64,000 nucleotides of DNA from Nitrososphaerota archaeon (GTDB taxonomy: Archaea; Thermoproteota; Nitrososphaeria; Nitrososphaerales; UBA57): assembly GCA_024860875.1 (NCBI GenBank), contig JACPSZ010000017.1:124001-188000 (forward strand), in the 5' to 3' direction. Position 1 is the first letter of the stretch, and every line of letters starts with the position of its first letter. The position numbers were made by a program, and so were the translations under genes. This document shows, piece after piece, positions 33,340 through 41,317 of this stretch. The notes below the pieces were generated by a model. It saw nothing but the letters and a program-made list of their open reading frames with translations, did no database searches and was not told the DNA's origin.

Positions 33340-35017
33340 TTATCATGTCCTTGAGCCCAGTACCTGGAGCTACGAATGGGAATACGTCTTCTTCAGGGTG
33401 TATAGGCACATCTATTATTGTAGCTACATCGCTTCTCAGAGCATTCTTCATAGCCTTAGAGAACTCGTCCATCGACTGAACCCTGAAGCCCTGCGCCCCA
33501 TAGGCCTCTGCGATCTTGACGAAATCTGGTATTCCGTTCATTTCTACTCCAATGTACTTCCTGTTGTAGAATAGCCTCTGCCATTGCGCGACCATGCCGA
33601 GCATGTTGTTGTTGAATATTACAGCAATAATGGGAATCTTTTCCGTTACAGATGTTGCGAGGGTATTTTCTGTCATTTGAAAGCTTCCGTCACCAGCAAT
33701 GTCGATCACTGGCACGTTCGGAGCAGCGACCTTGGCGCCTACGGCTGCAGGCAGTCCCCAGCCCATCGTCCCTAATCCGGTAGAAGTGAAAAATGTACCA
33801 GGTTTTATGATGTCGAAATGTAGCGAAGCCCACATCTGATGTTGTCCAACTTCCGTAGTTATTATCGCATTAGCCGGGATTAATTCCCTCATCTTCTTGA
33901 GTAGTCGAGGGCCTGTAATTTCTCTTGGAGCTGGTAGAGGCTTGCTCCTATAATGACTTTTCATTTCGTTTACATGTTTCATCCACGGATAGTTGGCATC
34001 CTTCTTCTGCACTATCTTCTTCTCTAACACTCGCACTAGCATCCCTAGTGCCTCTTTAACATCGCCAACGATTCCTACATCTGCAGGCTTGTTCTTTCCG
34101 ATTTCAGCAGGATCTATGTCAACATGAATGATCTTTGCAGGGTTGAATTCGTCCCATCTTCCAACCGACCTGTCGGAGAACCTCGCTCCAATTGCGAGAA
34201 GGCAATCGATTTCGAGGATTAGCTTGTTTGCTTCTGGATGGCCGTGCATGCCTATTGGCCCTATTGAGAGAGGATGAGTTTCTGAGAAGGAGCCCTTGCC
34301 CTTGAAAGTTGTCACTACAGGACAAACCAAAAGCTCTGCAAGTGCCTGCAGCTCCTGAAATGCACCAGAGATTATCACTCCTCCTCCGGCCATTATTATT
34401 GGGCGTTCAGCCTTTAGCAGAAGATCTGCAGCTTGTTCTATCTTTACAGAATCTGGGCGAGGAACTGCTATCGGCTTTGTCATCTTTACGCTTTCTGGGA
34501 ATGTGATGTCAACCTTTTCATTCTGCACGTCTTTAGGAATGTCCACGAGCACTGCTCCAGGCCTTCCCGTACTTGCAATGTAGAATGCTTTTTTGATGAC
34601 GGAAGGTATCTCTGCGGCAGACCACGGCTGGAATGAGTATTTTGTAATCGGAGTCACGATGCCCATGATGTCGCACTCTTGGAAAGCGTCCCTGCCAATC
34701 ATATTTTTTGAAACCTGCCCCGTTATTGCGACTATAGGTGAAGAATCCGCGTGAGCCGTTGCAATGCCCGTCACGAGGTTTGTTGCTCCGGGACCTGAAG
34801 TGCCCATGCACACACCGGGTTTCCTCGAAACCCTTGCATAGCCATCGGCCATGTGGGCTGCACACTGCTCATGTCTAGCAAGAATGTGCCTTATTTCAGA
34901 ATCAAACATCGCATCATAAATGGGAAGATTAGCCCCTCCTGGGAGGCCGAATACAGTATCGACCTTCTCCCTCTTGAGCGCTTCTACAAGCGCCTGTGCA
35001 CCTGTGATTTGAGCCAT
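33332..35017 (-). CDS. ilvB: Acetolactate synthase large subunit-like TPP enzyme
   Basis: 561 residues with the three-domain TPP enzyme layout: the N-terminal catalytic Glu in ARHEQCAAHMADGYARVS, the middle nucleotide-binding domain, and the TPP motif GDGSFQMTEN with NNNMLGMV. Length and motifs match IlvB, first step of valine/isoleucine synthesis, though other decarboxylating carboligases share them. No ilvN regulatory subunit or ilvC follows. It begins an operon with lipA and E2/E1 beta genes, an unusual companion set that may tie branched-chain metabolism to a branched-chain 2-oxoacid dehydrogenase. Confidence 0.88.
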   Translation of the reverse strand: MAQITGAQALVEALKREKVDTVFGLPGGANLPIYDAMFDSEIRHILARHEQCAAHMADGYARVSRKPGVCMGTSGPGATNLVTGIATAHADSSPIVAITGQVSKNMIGRDAFQECDIMGIVTPITKYSFQPWSAAEIPSVIKKAFYIASTGRPGAVLVDIPKDVQNEKVDITFPESVKMTKPIAVPRPDSVKIEQAADLLLKAERPIIMAGGGVIISGAFQELQALAELLVCPVVTTFKGKGSFSETHPLSIGPIGMHGHPEANKLILEIDCLLAIGARFSDRSVGRWDEFNPAKIIHVDIDPAEIGKNKPADVGIVGDVKEALGMLVRVLEKKIVQKKDANYPWMKHVNEMKSHYRSKPLPAPREITGPRLLKKMRELIPANAIITTEVGQHQMWASLHFDIIKPGTFFTSTGLGTMGWGLPAAVGAKVAAPNVPVIDIAGDGSFQMTENTLATSVTEKIPIIAVIFNNNMLGMVAQWQRLFYNRKYIGVEMNGIPDFVKIAEAYGAQGFRVQSMDEFSKAMKNALRSDVATIIDVPIHPEEDVFPFVAPGTGLKDMIIA

Positions 35018-35046
35018 TTGGATTTACCTCTATCTAAATTTGCATG

Positions 35047-35065
35047 CCCACAGATCAGCTGTGGG
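35047..35065. promoter_or_regulatory. Hairpin upstream of ilvB
   Basis: CCCACAG-ATCAG-CTGTGGG is a perfect 7-bp stem with a 5-base loop, 30 bases upstream of the ilvB start on the minus strand. It could be an operator palindrome or a leader hairpin. Confidence 0.4.
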
Positions 35066-35379
35066 AGTTAAACAACAACGAGTACAAGCGGTGCTAACCC
35101 TACGACTACGGTCAAACCTAAATGGATATTGGGTTGGCATCCACTCATTACCTTCATTGTTCGTCTTTTATCTCTCAGCTTTCAAAGACGATTTAAACAT
35201 ATCGAAATACGAAAAAGATTACGATAGACCCATAGAGGCGGGTTAGGATGCCTCCTTTCCATATTTTTTGCACCAACTAAGATAAGCCAGTTCGCATAGG
35301 GATAGAAACGGCTAACATCTTTGGTGATTTCGATCGCACTGATTAGGGAGTTCATAGCAAGCCTTCAGCAATTAAGGGG

Positions 35380-35459
35380 GGAGGCTAGGAGTGTTTCATG
35401 ACTCTAACAGATTACTGTTGCGTAGCAGGATCTCCCTGCTCACCATGCTCCTAGCCTCC
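35380..35459. ncRNA. Predicted three-way-junction RNA or structured DNA element
   Basis: An outer stem of 12 bp pairs GGAGGCTAGGAG (35380-35391) with CTCCTAGCCTCC (35448-35459). Inside are two perfect hairpins: AACAG-ATTA-CTGTT (35406-35419) and AGCAGG-ATCTC-CCTGCT (35424-35440). Such nesting is unlikely by chance. It could be a small RNA, a 3' processing element of the PQQ gene transcript or a regulatory RNA. Strand cannot be decided because the stems are symmetric. I do not recognise a known RNA class. Confidence 0.45.
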
Positions 35460-35497
35460 TTTCCCGCTTCCAAAAAAAAATTAGAGAGGTGGTTTAG

Positions 35498-35559
35498 AGG
35501 GGAGGTGTGCTTCGACCTATTTGTCGATGGCCCTCCCATGGTACCATGCACCTACCCCT
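35498..35559 (-). terminator. Stem-loop block downstream of the PQQ dehydrogenase genes, followed by T9
   Basis: AGGGGAGGTGTGC (35498-35510) pairs with GCACCTACCCCT (35548-35559) apart from two bulges. Inside are a hairpin TCGAC-N6-GTCGA (35512-35527) and a 12-base palindrome CATGGTACCATG (35537-35548). On the minus strand this follows the PQQ stop by about 20 bases and is followed about 18 bases later by nine Ts. The layout fits a termination region for the two-gene transcript. Confidence 0.5.
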
Positions 35560-35581
35560 TTTGATCAGTGTGTTTATTGTG

Positions 35582-37846
35582 CTAAGTTTTCCTTCTCCTA
35601 GTGAATATTACTCCCGCAATTACTAGGATGACTACGCTTATTCCTATCGCGGCATATGATATTGGGCTAATTGTTTCGACTGTTACGGTCTTGACGACTT
35701 CCTTGGGTACTTCCTTTATGACTTCTTTCACTACTTCTTTGGGAACTTCTTTCGTCACCACTTGAGGTTCAGGGATTTTGTCAGGCAGGCCGAATGCTAC
35801 GAGCGTGCCGTCTACAGGTAAGCCGTTACCAAGCGTGCTTCCTCCACCACCTCCCACATGCATGAACATCCGCATCTTCCCATCCTTCGTGGCGCCCAGC
35901 GAGGGTTGAACGTTTACGGGTATCCCGAAGAATCTCTCGGAGAGCAATTTACCTGTTCCTGCATCTAAGAACTTCAGGTTGCCATCAGTTGCATACGCAA
36001 AGACGATTCCACCAGACACTGTCAGGCCTCCTCTGTAGGGGAAGCCATCGATCCTGGTTCTCCAAGCTTCCTTTCCTGTACTTATGTCAAATGCGTAGAT
36101 GACTGTATATGTTAGGCCCCTTATGTCCGCATCCGTGTATCTCCCGGCTACGGCTCCATAGCTCTTCTCGGCAACATTGTAGAGTCTTACAGCTTGGCCT
36201 TGGTTGCCAAAGCCTCTCACATTTGTTACTGTCAGGAGCCTAGGCTCACTATGCGTCGCTACATACACGTACTTTCCGTCAGCTGCTATATCAGACTCAA
36301 TACAATGCGTATAGCAGATAGTGAACATCTGCGCCTTGCTGGGATAGTTCGGCCATGGCTTGCCCATGTCCTCCTTTGTCATCCTACAACAGGCATCAGG
36401 GCTCTTGGGGTTGTTGTTCTTGTCGACCCCATAGTTTATGTCCGTATTCCTGACTATCGTCGGAGCGTCAAATACCCAGATGGGCTTGCCGGTTGCTGCA
36501 TCAAGACCCCAGACCTGCCCGCTCTTGCATCCTTTTATGAAGATCTTCTGCCCTGCGGATGTTTTACTAAGGATGCCTCCCCATGAACAGTCATAGTCCC
36601 AGAGGTCGTGAGGAATTGCATTGAACCACCATACGAGCTTTCCTGTTTTTACATCATGTGCTGTGAAACCACTACCGTGAAGACCTGGCCCATATTTGTG
36701 TGTCATGTTAGGGTAAGGCCCTTGGTCTCCCCATCCCAGATAGACTATTCCAGTTTCAGGATCAAGAGGATAGTTACCCCATACAGCCGAGCCATGGTTA
36801 GTAGCTGTATGCATCTTTCCAAATGTAGGCGACCCTGGTACTAGATCCATCCCATCGTTCTTTACAACATCAGCTGCAACATCAGTACATTTTGTTGCTA
36901 AGTATGTTGGTTCTCTGTCCCTAGCCGGGTGGTTTATACCTTCCAAGTATCTTGGATATTCAAAGTACCAGCCATTGCCGTTTGCCTCCGTGCATTGTTT
37001 TATCGCCCAATCAGGATCGCCTTGAGCTGGAGGTTGTGTGAATGTCCTGTAGAGCCTCTTGGGGTTTTGGGGATCAGTCATGTCGAATGCTGTGACATGT
37101 GATCTTCCTCCTGACCCGCTTCCGCCTGGGACGGGGATGAAAATGATGTTACCAAGGAATTTAGGAGGGTGGGAGCCTCCACCAGTCAAGAAGCCTTGAT
37201 TCCCGAGGGAACCCACAATCCCCTTCGCTGCATCTCCAAACTCAGCTGTTGTTCCACATATCTGCTCAGTTGTTAGTGTCCATGCAGTCTTTCCTGTCTT
37301 CGCATCTACGGCGTATGTTTCACAGGCGCCCATGCTGCTCGTAATGAGCCAGTTTTTCTCACTGTAGTAATTGATTGCGTGAACGTGAGCGCCTACTCTT
37401 GACAGAAATGGATATTTGGCCAAGTGTGCCGCTGAATCGAAGGAGGTTCCATAAGTGTTGTTCCAGAGTAGCTTCCCAGTCGTAGCATCGATTGCCAGAA
37501 TTCTCCTGTCATTCATTGCGACATATACAGTGCCATCAACTACAAGGGGGGCAGCGCCAGAACCGTAGCCTGTTCCTATCTTGGAAGGTACCGGAGGCCT
37601 AACATAAGGAAGGATCCATTTCGTCTCCAAATATTGGACGTTATCCTTTGTAATCTGAGTTTGGGGATTAGAGCTTCCTCCAAGCTGCTGATAGTTGACG
37701 TATTCCCAGTTAGCACCTTGCACTGAAGGAGCCTGTCCAAACGCAACCGAAACAGGTGCCGCAATTAGTGATGATGACGCTGCTAGCATTGACATCATAA
37801 GCGTCGTTGCAACAATCAGACTTAATAGTACGATCTGTCTTGTCAT
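35582..37846 (-). CDS. Exported PQQ-type alcohol/sugar dehydrogenase, membrane anchored (copy B)
   Basis: 754 residues with a signal peptide (1-38), an eight-blade propeller of the quinoprotein dehydrogenase type and a C-terminal anchor. Visible features are AAPLVVDGTVYVAMNDRRILAIDATTG (a blade W-motif region), the catalytic-Asp region PHDLWDYDCSWGG, a vicinal pair DACCRMTKEDMG and the last-blade LKFLDAGTGKL. A KEV-repeat stalk (VPKEVVKEVIKEV) precedes the membrane helix. The enzyme would oxidise a substrate outside the cell and pass electrons to the respiratory chain. The substrate is unknown. The vicinal Cys lie in a different place from those of methanol dehydrogenase. It is a tandem paralogue of the next upstream gene. 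Confidence 0.88.
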   Translation of the reverse strand: MTRQIVLLSLIVATTLMMSMLAASSSLIAAPVSVAFGQAPSVQGANWEYVNYQQLGGSSNPQTQITKDNVQYLETKWILPYVRPPVPSKIGTGYGSGAAPLVVDGTVYVAMNDRRILAIDATTGKLLWNNTYGTSFDSAAHLAKYPFLSRVGAHVHAINYYSEKNWLITSSMGACETYAVDAKTGKTAWTLTTEQICGTTAEFGDAAKGIVGSLGNQGFLTGGGSHPPKFLGNIIFIPVPGGSGSGGRSHVTAFDMTDPQNPKRLYRTFTQPPAQGDPDWAIKQCTEANGNGWYFEYPRYLEGINHPARDREPTYLATKCTDVAADVVKNDGMDLVPGSPTFGKMHTATNHGSAVWGNYPLDPETGIVYLGWGDQGPYPNMTHKYGPGLHGSGFTAHDVKTGKLVWWFNAIPHDLWDYDCSWGGILSKTSAGQKIFIKGCKSGQVWGLDAATGKPIWVFDAPTIVRNTDINYGVDKNNNPKSPDACCRMTKEDMGKPWPNYPSKAQMFTICYTHCIESDIAADGKYVYVATHSEPRLLTVTNVRGFGNQGQAVRLYNVAEKSYGAVAGRYTDADIRGLTYTVIYAFDISTGKEAWRTRIDGFPYRGGLTVSGGIVFAYATDGNLKFLDAGTGKLLSERFFGIPVNVQPSLGATKDGKMRMFMHVGGGGGSTLGNGLPVDGTLVAFGLPDKIPEPQVVTKEVPKEVVKEVIKEVPKEVVKTVTVETISPISYAAIGISVVILVIAGVIFTRRRKT

Positions 37847-37850
37847 GCGT

Positions 37851-40187
37851 CTATACCTTCTTCTTTCTACTGAATAGTACTCCTGATATTACTACCAGTA
37901 CAACTCCTATACCAATTGCAGCATATGATATTGGGCTGATAGTTTCTACGGTGACTTCTTTGACCACCTCTTTCGGTACTTCTTTAATGACTTCTTTTGG
38001 TACCTCTTTGATTACCTCCTTTGGAACCTCCTTAATGACTTCTTTAATGACTTCTTTAGGTACTTCTTTGATTACCTCTTTGGTTATGACTTGAGGTTGC
38101 GGAAGATTGTCGGGCAACCCGTAGGCAATGAGGCTACCATCGGTACGTCCTCCCACTGCTGGAACAGGTCCGCCTCCACCACCACCGACATACACCAGCA
38201 CCAACATCTTGCCAGCCTTGGTAGCGCCTACGGTAGGCATGGAGTTCACTGGTATGCCGAAGAACTTTTCGTGAAGCAGTTTTCCAGTCTCTGCATTGAG
38301 GAACTTCAGGTTACCATCGGTAGCATACATCATGACCATCCCTCCTGTTACTGACACTCCTCCTCTGTGGGCAAAACCCTCTAGACGGTACGTCCAGACT
38401 TCCTTTCCTGTATTCACATCAACTGCATTTAAGTTCGCGTTGCGTAATGCAGCAACATCTGCCTGTCCCGGAGGGATAGCGCCTCCTAATCCATTGTTAC
38501 CGTAGCGGACAACAGGTCCTTCATGACGGTACCCCGGCTGATTGAAGCTAGCCATATAGACACGCTTTCCATCATATGCTAGGTCAGATTCTAGGCACTC
38601 TGTGATGCAAGATTTCCTGATTACCTCTTTGCTTGGATACATTATCCATGGTTTCCCCATATCCTCTTTTGTCATCCTGCAGCAAGCTTCTTTGTCGGTT
38701 GGTCTGTTGTTTGCACCTACACCGTAGTATACCGTGAGGGGTACCCAGCCTGGATATGTCCCACCCCTCACAACGTTTGGATTATCGTAGACCCAGAATG
38801 GCTTTCCAGTCGCAGCATCTAATGCGAATACGAGTCCGTTCTTGCAGCTTTTGATGTATGCTTTCTTGCCCTGTACCTGCCCAAACACTGCTCCCCAAGA
38901 ACAATCGTAGTCCCATAGGTCATGCGGGACTGAATTGAACCACCATACCATCTTTCCAGTCCTCACGTCATGTGCTGTGAATCCACTGCCGTGCAGTCCT
39001 GGTCCGTATCTATTTGTTAGATTTGTGTATGGTCCCTGATCACCCCATCCTAGATAGACTATGCCCGTCTCCTGGTCGATGACATACTGTCCCCATACAG
39101 GTGATATCGCACTTGCTGAATGGACCTTTCCAAAGGAAGGCGATCCTGGTACCAGATCGATCCAGTCATTCCTTACTACGTCAGGGCTAACATCGGTGCA
39201 CTTTGTAGCCAGATATGTCGGTTCTCTATTTCTTGCGGGATAATTGATTCCTTCCAAGTATCTTGGATACTCAAAGTACCAACCATTGCCATTCACTTTG
39301 TTACACTCACCAATTGCCCAGTTGGGATCTCCCTGAGGTGGTGGCATTACCCATTCTCTATAGAGCCTCTTGGGGTTTGCTGGATTGCTCATGTCGAATG
39401 CCGTTACAAATGACCTTCCTCCGCCGCCGCTTCTGCCTGCTGCTGGGAAGAACATTATGTCTCCAACGAATACTGGCGGATTAGTACCAGCAGCGGCCAT
39501 GTACCCTTGGAAACCCAAGGATCCTAATACGGCAGGCGTCTTAGTTGGGTCGCCAAACTCCGCATTGGTCCCGCACAACTGCTCTGTAGTTATGGTCCAA
39601 GCCGTCTTGCCTGTTTTAGCGTCGATGGCGAAGAGGTTGCATGATCCTTGAGAACTAGTTATGAGCCAGCCCTTGTCGCGGTAGTAGTTTATAGCATGTA
39701 CATGGAGTCCCGGAGCAGCCTGCATCCACGGGTATGGAGCTATGTGCTTTTGTACGTCGAAATAGGTTCCATAGGTGTTATTCCAGATTAACTTCCCCGT
39801 TGAAGCATCTAGTGCAAGAATCCTCCTGTCGTTCATCGCTACATAGATTGTGCCATCGACTACTATGGGCGGTGCCATGGCACCCAGTAGTTGGAGTGCT
39901 GGGTCGAAATAGGGTTTGCCACCAGGTTTATTGAAGGGATAGATCCACTTGGGCTCTAGATATTGCACATTATCCTTGTTAATCTGGTTCTGAGGGCTGT
40001 AACTGCCTCCAGTCGGTCCATAGTTTATCCACTCCCAGTTACCCGTCACTACTGAAGGAGCTGCTCCCCCAACTGGAGGACCACCCGGATCAAATGCGTT
40101 TGCGCGAGGTACTAGTGCAACTACCAGCGATGACGCCAGTAGTGTTGCCGACACGATCAGACTCAACAGAATAATCTGTTTTGTCAT
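37851..40187 (-). CDS. Exported PQQ-type alcohol/sugar dehydrogenase, membrane anchored (copy A)
   Basis: The ATG at 40187 (MTKQIILLSL) matches the start of copy B and lies 25 bases after a TATA box, so it is preferred over the ATG at 40199; this gives 778 residues. The layout equals copy B: signal peptide, propeller with PHDLWDYDCSWGAV, a vicinal pair EACCRMTKEDMG, LKFLNAETGKLL and a longer stalk of about eleven KEV units before the C-terminal helix. Copy B starts four bases after its stop, so they are one operon. Differences in blades suggest separate substrates. Confidence 0.88.
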   Translation of the reverse strand: MTKQIILLSLIVSATLLASSLVVALVPRANAFDPGGPPVGGAAPSVVTGNWEWINYGPTGGSYSPQNQINKDNVQYLEPKWIYPFNKPGGKPYFDPALQLLGAMAPPIVVDGTIYVAMNDRRILALDASTGKLIWNNTYGTYFDVQKHIAPYPWMQAAPGLHVHAINYYRDKGWLITSSQGSCNLFAIDAKTGKTAWTITTEQLCGTNAEFGDPTKTPAVLGSLGFQGYMAAAGTNPPVFVGDIMFFPAAGRSGGGGRSFVTAFDMSNPANPKRLYREWVMPPPQGDPNWAIGECNKVNGNGWYFEYPRYLEGINYPARNREPTYLATKCTDVSPDVVRNDWIDLVPGSPSFGKVHSASAISPVWGQYVIDQETGIVYLGWGDQGPYTNLTNRYGPGLHGSGFTAHDVRTGKMVWWFNSVPHDLWDYDCSWGAVFGQVQGKKAYIKSCKNGLVFALDAATGKPFWVYDNPNVVRGGTYPGWVPLTVYYGVGANNRPTDKEACCRMTKEDMGKPWIMYPSKEVIRKSCITECLESDLAYDGKRVYMASFNQPGYRHEGPVVRYGNNGLGGAIPPGQADVAALRNANLNAVDVNTGKEVWTYRLEGFAHRGGVSVTGGMVMMYATDGNLKFLNAETGKLLHEKFFGIPVNSMPTVGATKAGKMLVLVYVGGGGGGPVPAVGGRTDGSLIAYGLPDNLPQPQVITKEVIKEVPKEVIKEVIKEVPKEVIKEVPKEVIKEVPKEVVKEVTVETISPISYAAIGIGVVLVVISGVLFSRKKKV
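37953..38082 (-). repeat. Tandem 12-base repeat encoding a KEV stalk
   Basis: About eleven copies of a 12-base unit encode (I/P/V)KEV repeats between the propeller and the membrane anchor of the PQQ protein. Copy B has about five. Differences in unit number between the paralogues imply slippage. The charged, regular pattern suggests an extended or coiled stalk holding the enzyme away from the membrane. Confidence 0.8.
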
Positions 40188-40209
40188 GGACGTGATCAAC
40201 GACCCCGTA

Positions 40210-40218
40210 CATATAAGG
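40210..40218 (-). promoter_or_regulatory. TATA box of the PQQ dehydrogenase operon
   Basis: On the minus strand CCTTATATG lies with its centre 25-27 bases before the ATG at 40187, so the transcript would be leaderless. This spacing supports the choice of start. Confidence 0.6.
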
Positions 40219-40317
40219 GTATCTAAGATCCAACAAAAACTTCGTCGATTACCTAACTTGAACGTCAGCCATCAAAAATCCTTCGGTCATACGTGTCAGG
40301 AAACTAAGTTATTGACA

Positions 40318-40455
40318 TTACTCCTTTATCTGACGCTTCTTGATGAAGCAACCATTATTTACTCTAATGACAACAAGCTTGTCCCCAGGCTTGATTCCGC
40401 CCAAGGCGTTCTGCATGTCCTTGATCAGATTGATCTTGTAGTGGGAATGAACCAT
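40318..40455 (-). CDS. 45-residue AbrB/SpoVT-like DNA-binding protein
   Basis: A short frame with ATG at 40455 reads MVHSHYKINLIKDMQNALG, then GIKPGDKLVVIRVNNGCFIKK. This is the swapped-hairpin AbrB pattern (I-x-L-x-K-x-x-x-x-x-LGIKPGDKL). It is complete with a stop at 40318. The frame lies upstream of the PQQ operon in the same direction, 131 bases before that start, and could regulate it. AbrB-type proteins act as dimers, either as antitoxins or as global regulators. No toxin gene is next to it. Confidence 0.7.
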   Translation of the reverse strand: MVHSHYKINLIKDMQNALGGIKPGDKLVVIRVNNGCFIKKRQIKE

Positions 40456-40557
40456 TACACTCCCAAAACATCATTCAAAAATAATACCTATTTTGGGTTG
40501 GATTATTCAGATGTGTTAGGTTGACTTGCCCAACCTACCCTTCCCCTATTTTTGATC

Positions 40558-40848
40558 ATGCAAATTTATTGTTCCAAAACTGGAAGGACACGCATCCCGC
40601 CTATTGAAGTAGGTAATAGTGCCTCTTTCCCTGCTCGCTGGTGTTTACTATGTTCTAAACGCCATAAGAATGAACTATTTCTAGACTTGGAAAGATTCGT
40701 GAGGCGGGATAACCAAGAACCGAAGCAGGGAGTTGTGAGTTCAGAACAAGCAGGACAGTTAATCGGCCAAGGCTGGAAATTCATTGGTGTGCTGCCTAAT
40801 GGCAAAGTGGTTATCGAAAAAATAACCTATCGTAGTCCAATTCGGTAA
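40558..40848 (+). CDS. Conserved-looking small protein with Cys-x2-Cys, unknown function
   Basis: 96 residues from the ATG at 40558 (a TTG two codons earlier is also possible). Contains CSKTG near the start, WCLLCSKRHKNELF at about 28-41 and a C-terminal GQGWKFIGVLPNGKVVIEK. The cysteines could bind one zinc. An inverted repeat TAGGTTG-N7-CAACCTA (40517-40537) lies upstream and may be an operator. I do not recognise the family. The coding case rests on the Cys pattern and the regular amphipathic C-terminus. Confidence 0.6.
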   Translation: MQIYCSKTGRTRIPPIEVGNSASFPARWCLLCSKRHKNELFLDLERFVRRDNQEPKQGVVSSEQAGQLIGQGWKFIGVLPNGKVVIEKITYRSPIR

Positions 40849-40890
40849 ATGAAACAAACATATCGTACTTGGTCTAATTAGTTCGTATAT

Positions 40891-41307
40891 ATGAAATCAG
40901 ACTGCATATTCTGTGGGATAGTTAAAGGGAAGGTGCCTGCTGAGATGGTATGGCAGAATCATGATTATGCTTGCTTCATGGATAAGTATCCTATGAATCA
41001 AGGCCATGTTTTAGTCGTGCCAAAGAAACATTACAAATTCTTGTTTGATATGCCGCTTCCTGCTGTGGGCAAGCTCTTCGAACATACTGCAAAAATCGCA
41101 AATGCCATCTGCAAGGTTTTGAAGCCAGACGGAGTTAACATAGGGCAGTCAAACGGTGAAATTGCCAGCCAGAGCGTATTCCACGTTCACGTGCATATAA
41201 TACCTAGATTCAATGGCGATGCAAAAGAAGGCTTCTGGCCACAGAGGAAGAATTTTACTCTTAAGCAGCTGAATGATCTGGCAGGACAGATTGCTGAAAC
41301 GATTTAA
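40891..41307 (+). CDS. HIT-family nucleotide hydrolase/transferase
   Basis: 138 residues, complete HIT domain. The N-terminal CIFCGIVKGKVPAEMVW is typical of HINT-like proteins, and the catalytic triad motif is HVHVHIIPRF. Such enzymes cleave AMP-amino acid or AMP-lysine type bonds and act on adenylated products. The neighbour on the opposite strand is ATP sulfurylase, whose adenylyl-sulfate product chemistry is related, but this link is speculative. Confidence 0.93.
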   Translation: MKSDCIFCGIVKGKVPAEMVWQNHDYACFMDKYPMNQGHVLVVPKKHYKFLFDMPLPAVGKLFEHTAKIANAICKVLKPDGVNIGQSNGEIASQSVFHVHVHIIPRFNGDAKEGFWPQRKNFTLKQLNDLAGQIAETI

Positions 41308-41317
41308 TTATGATTAC

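Larger units (their letters stand above)
35018..35581. other. 564-base intergenic region with structured DNA
   Basis: No convincing protein frame is seen. The first 200 bases are the upstream region of ilvB and include a 7-bp hairpin at 35047-35065. The part from 35376 to 35560 is rich in nested inverted repeats, described separately. The T9 tract on the minus strand (35471-35480) sits between the two structured blocks. Confidence 0.6.

Noticed and set aside
35582-37846. Methanol dehydrogenase assignment
   Set aside because: The vicinal cysteines are not in the MxaF/XoxF position and no cytochrome or accessory genes of methanol oxidation are near.
37966-38090. Possible CRISPR-like repeat array
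   Set aside because: The repeats are 12-base units in frame within a gene and encode the KEV stalk; there are no spacers or cas genes.
40186-40524. 112-codon plus-strand frame upstream of the small Cys protein
   Set aside because: It overlaps the PQQ promoter and the AbrB-like gene on the other strand, and its residues look random.
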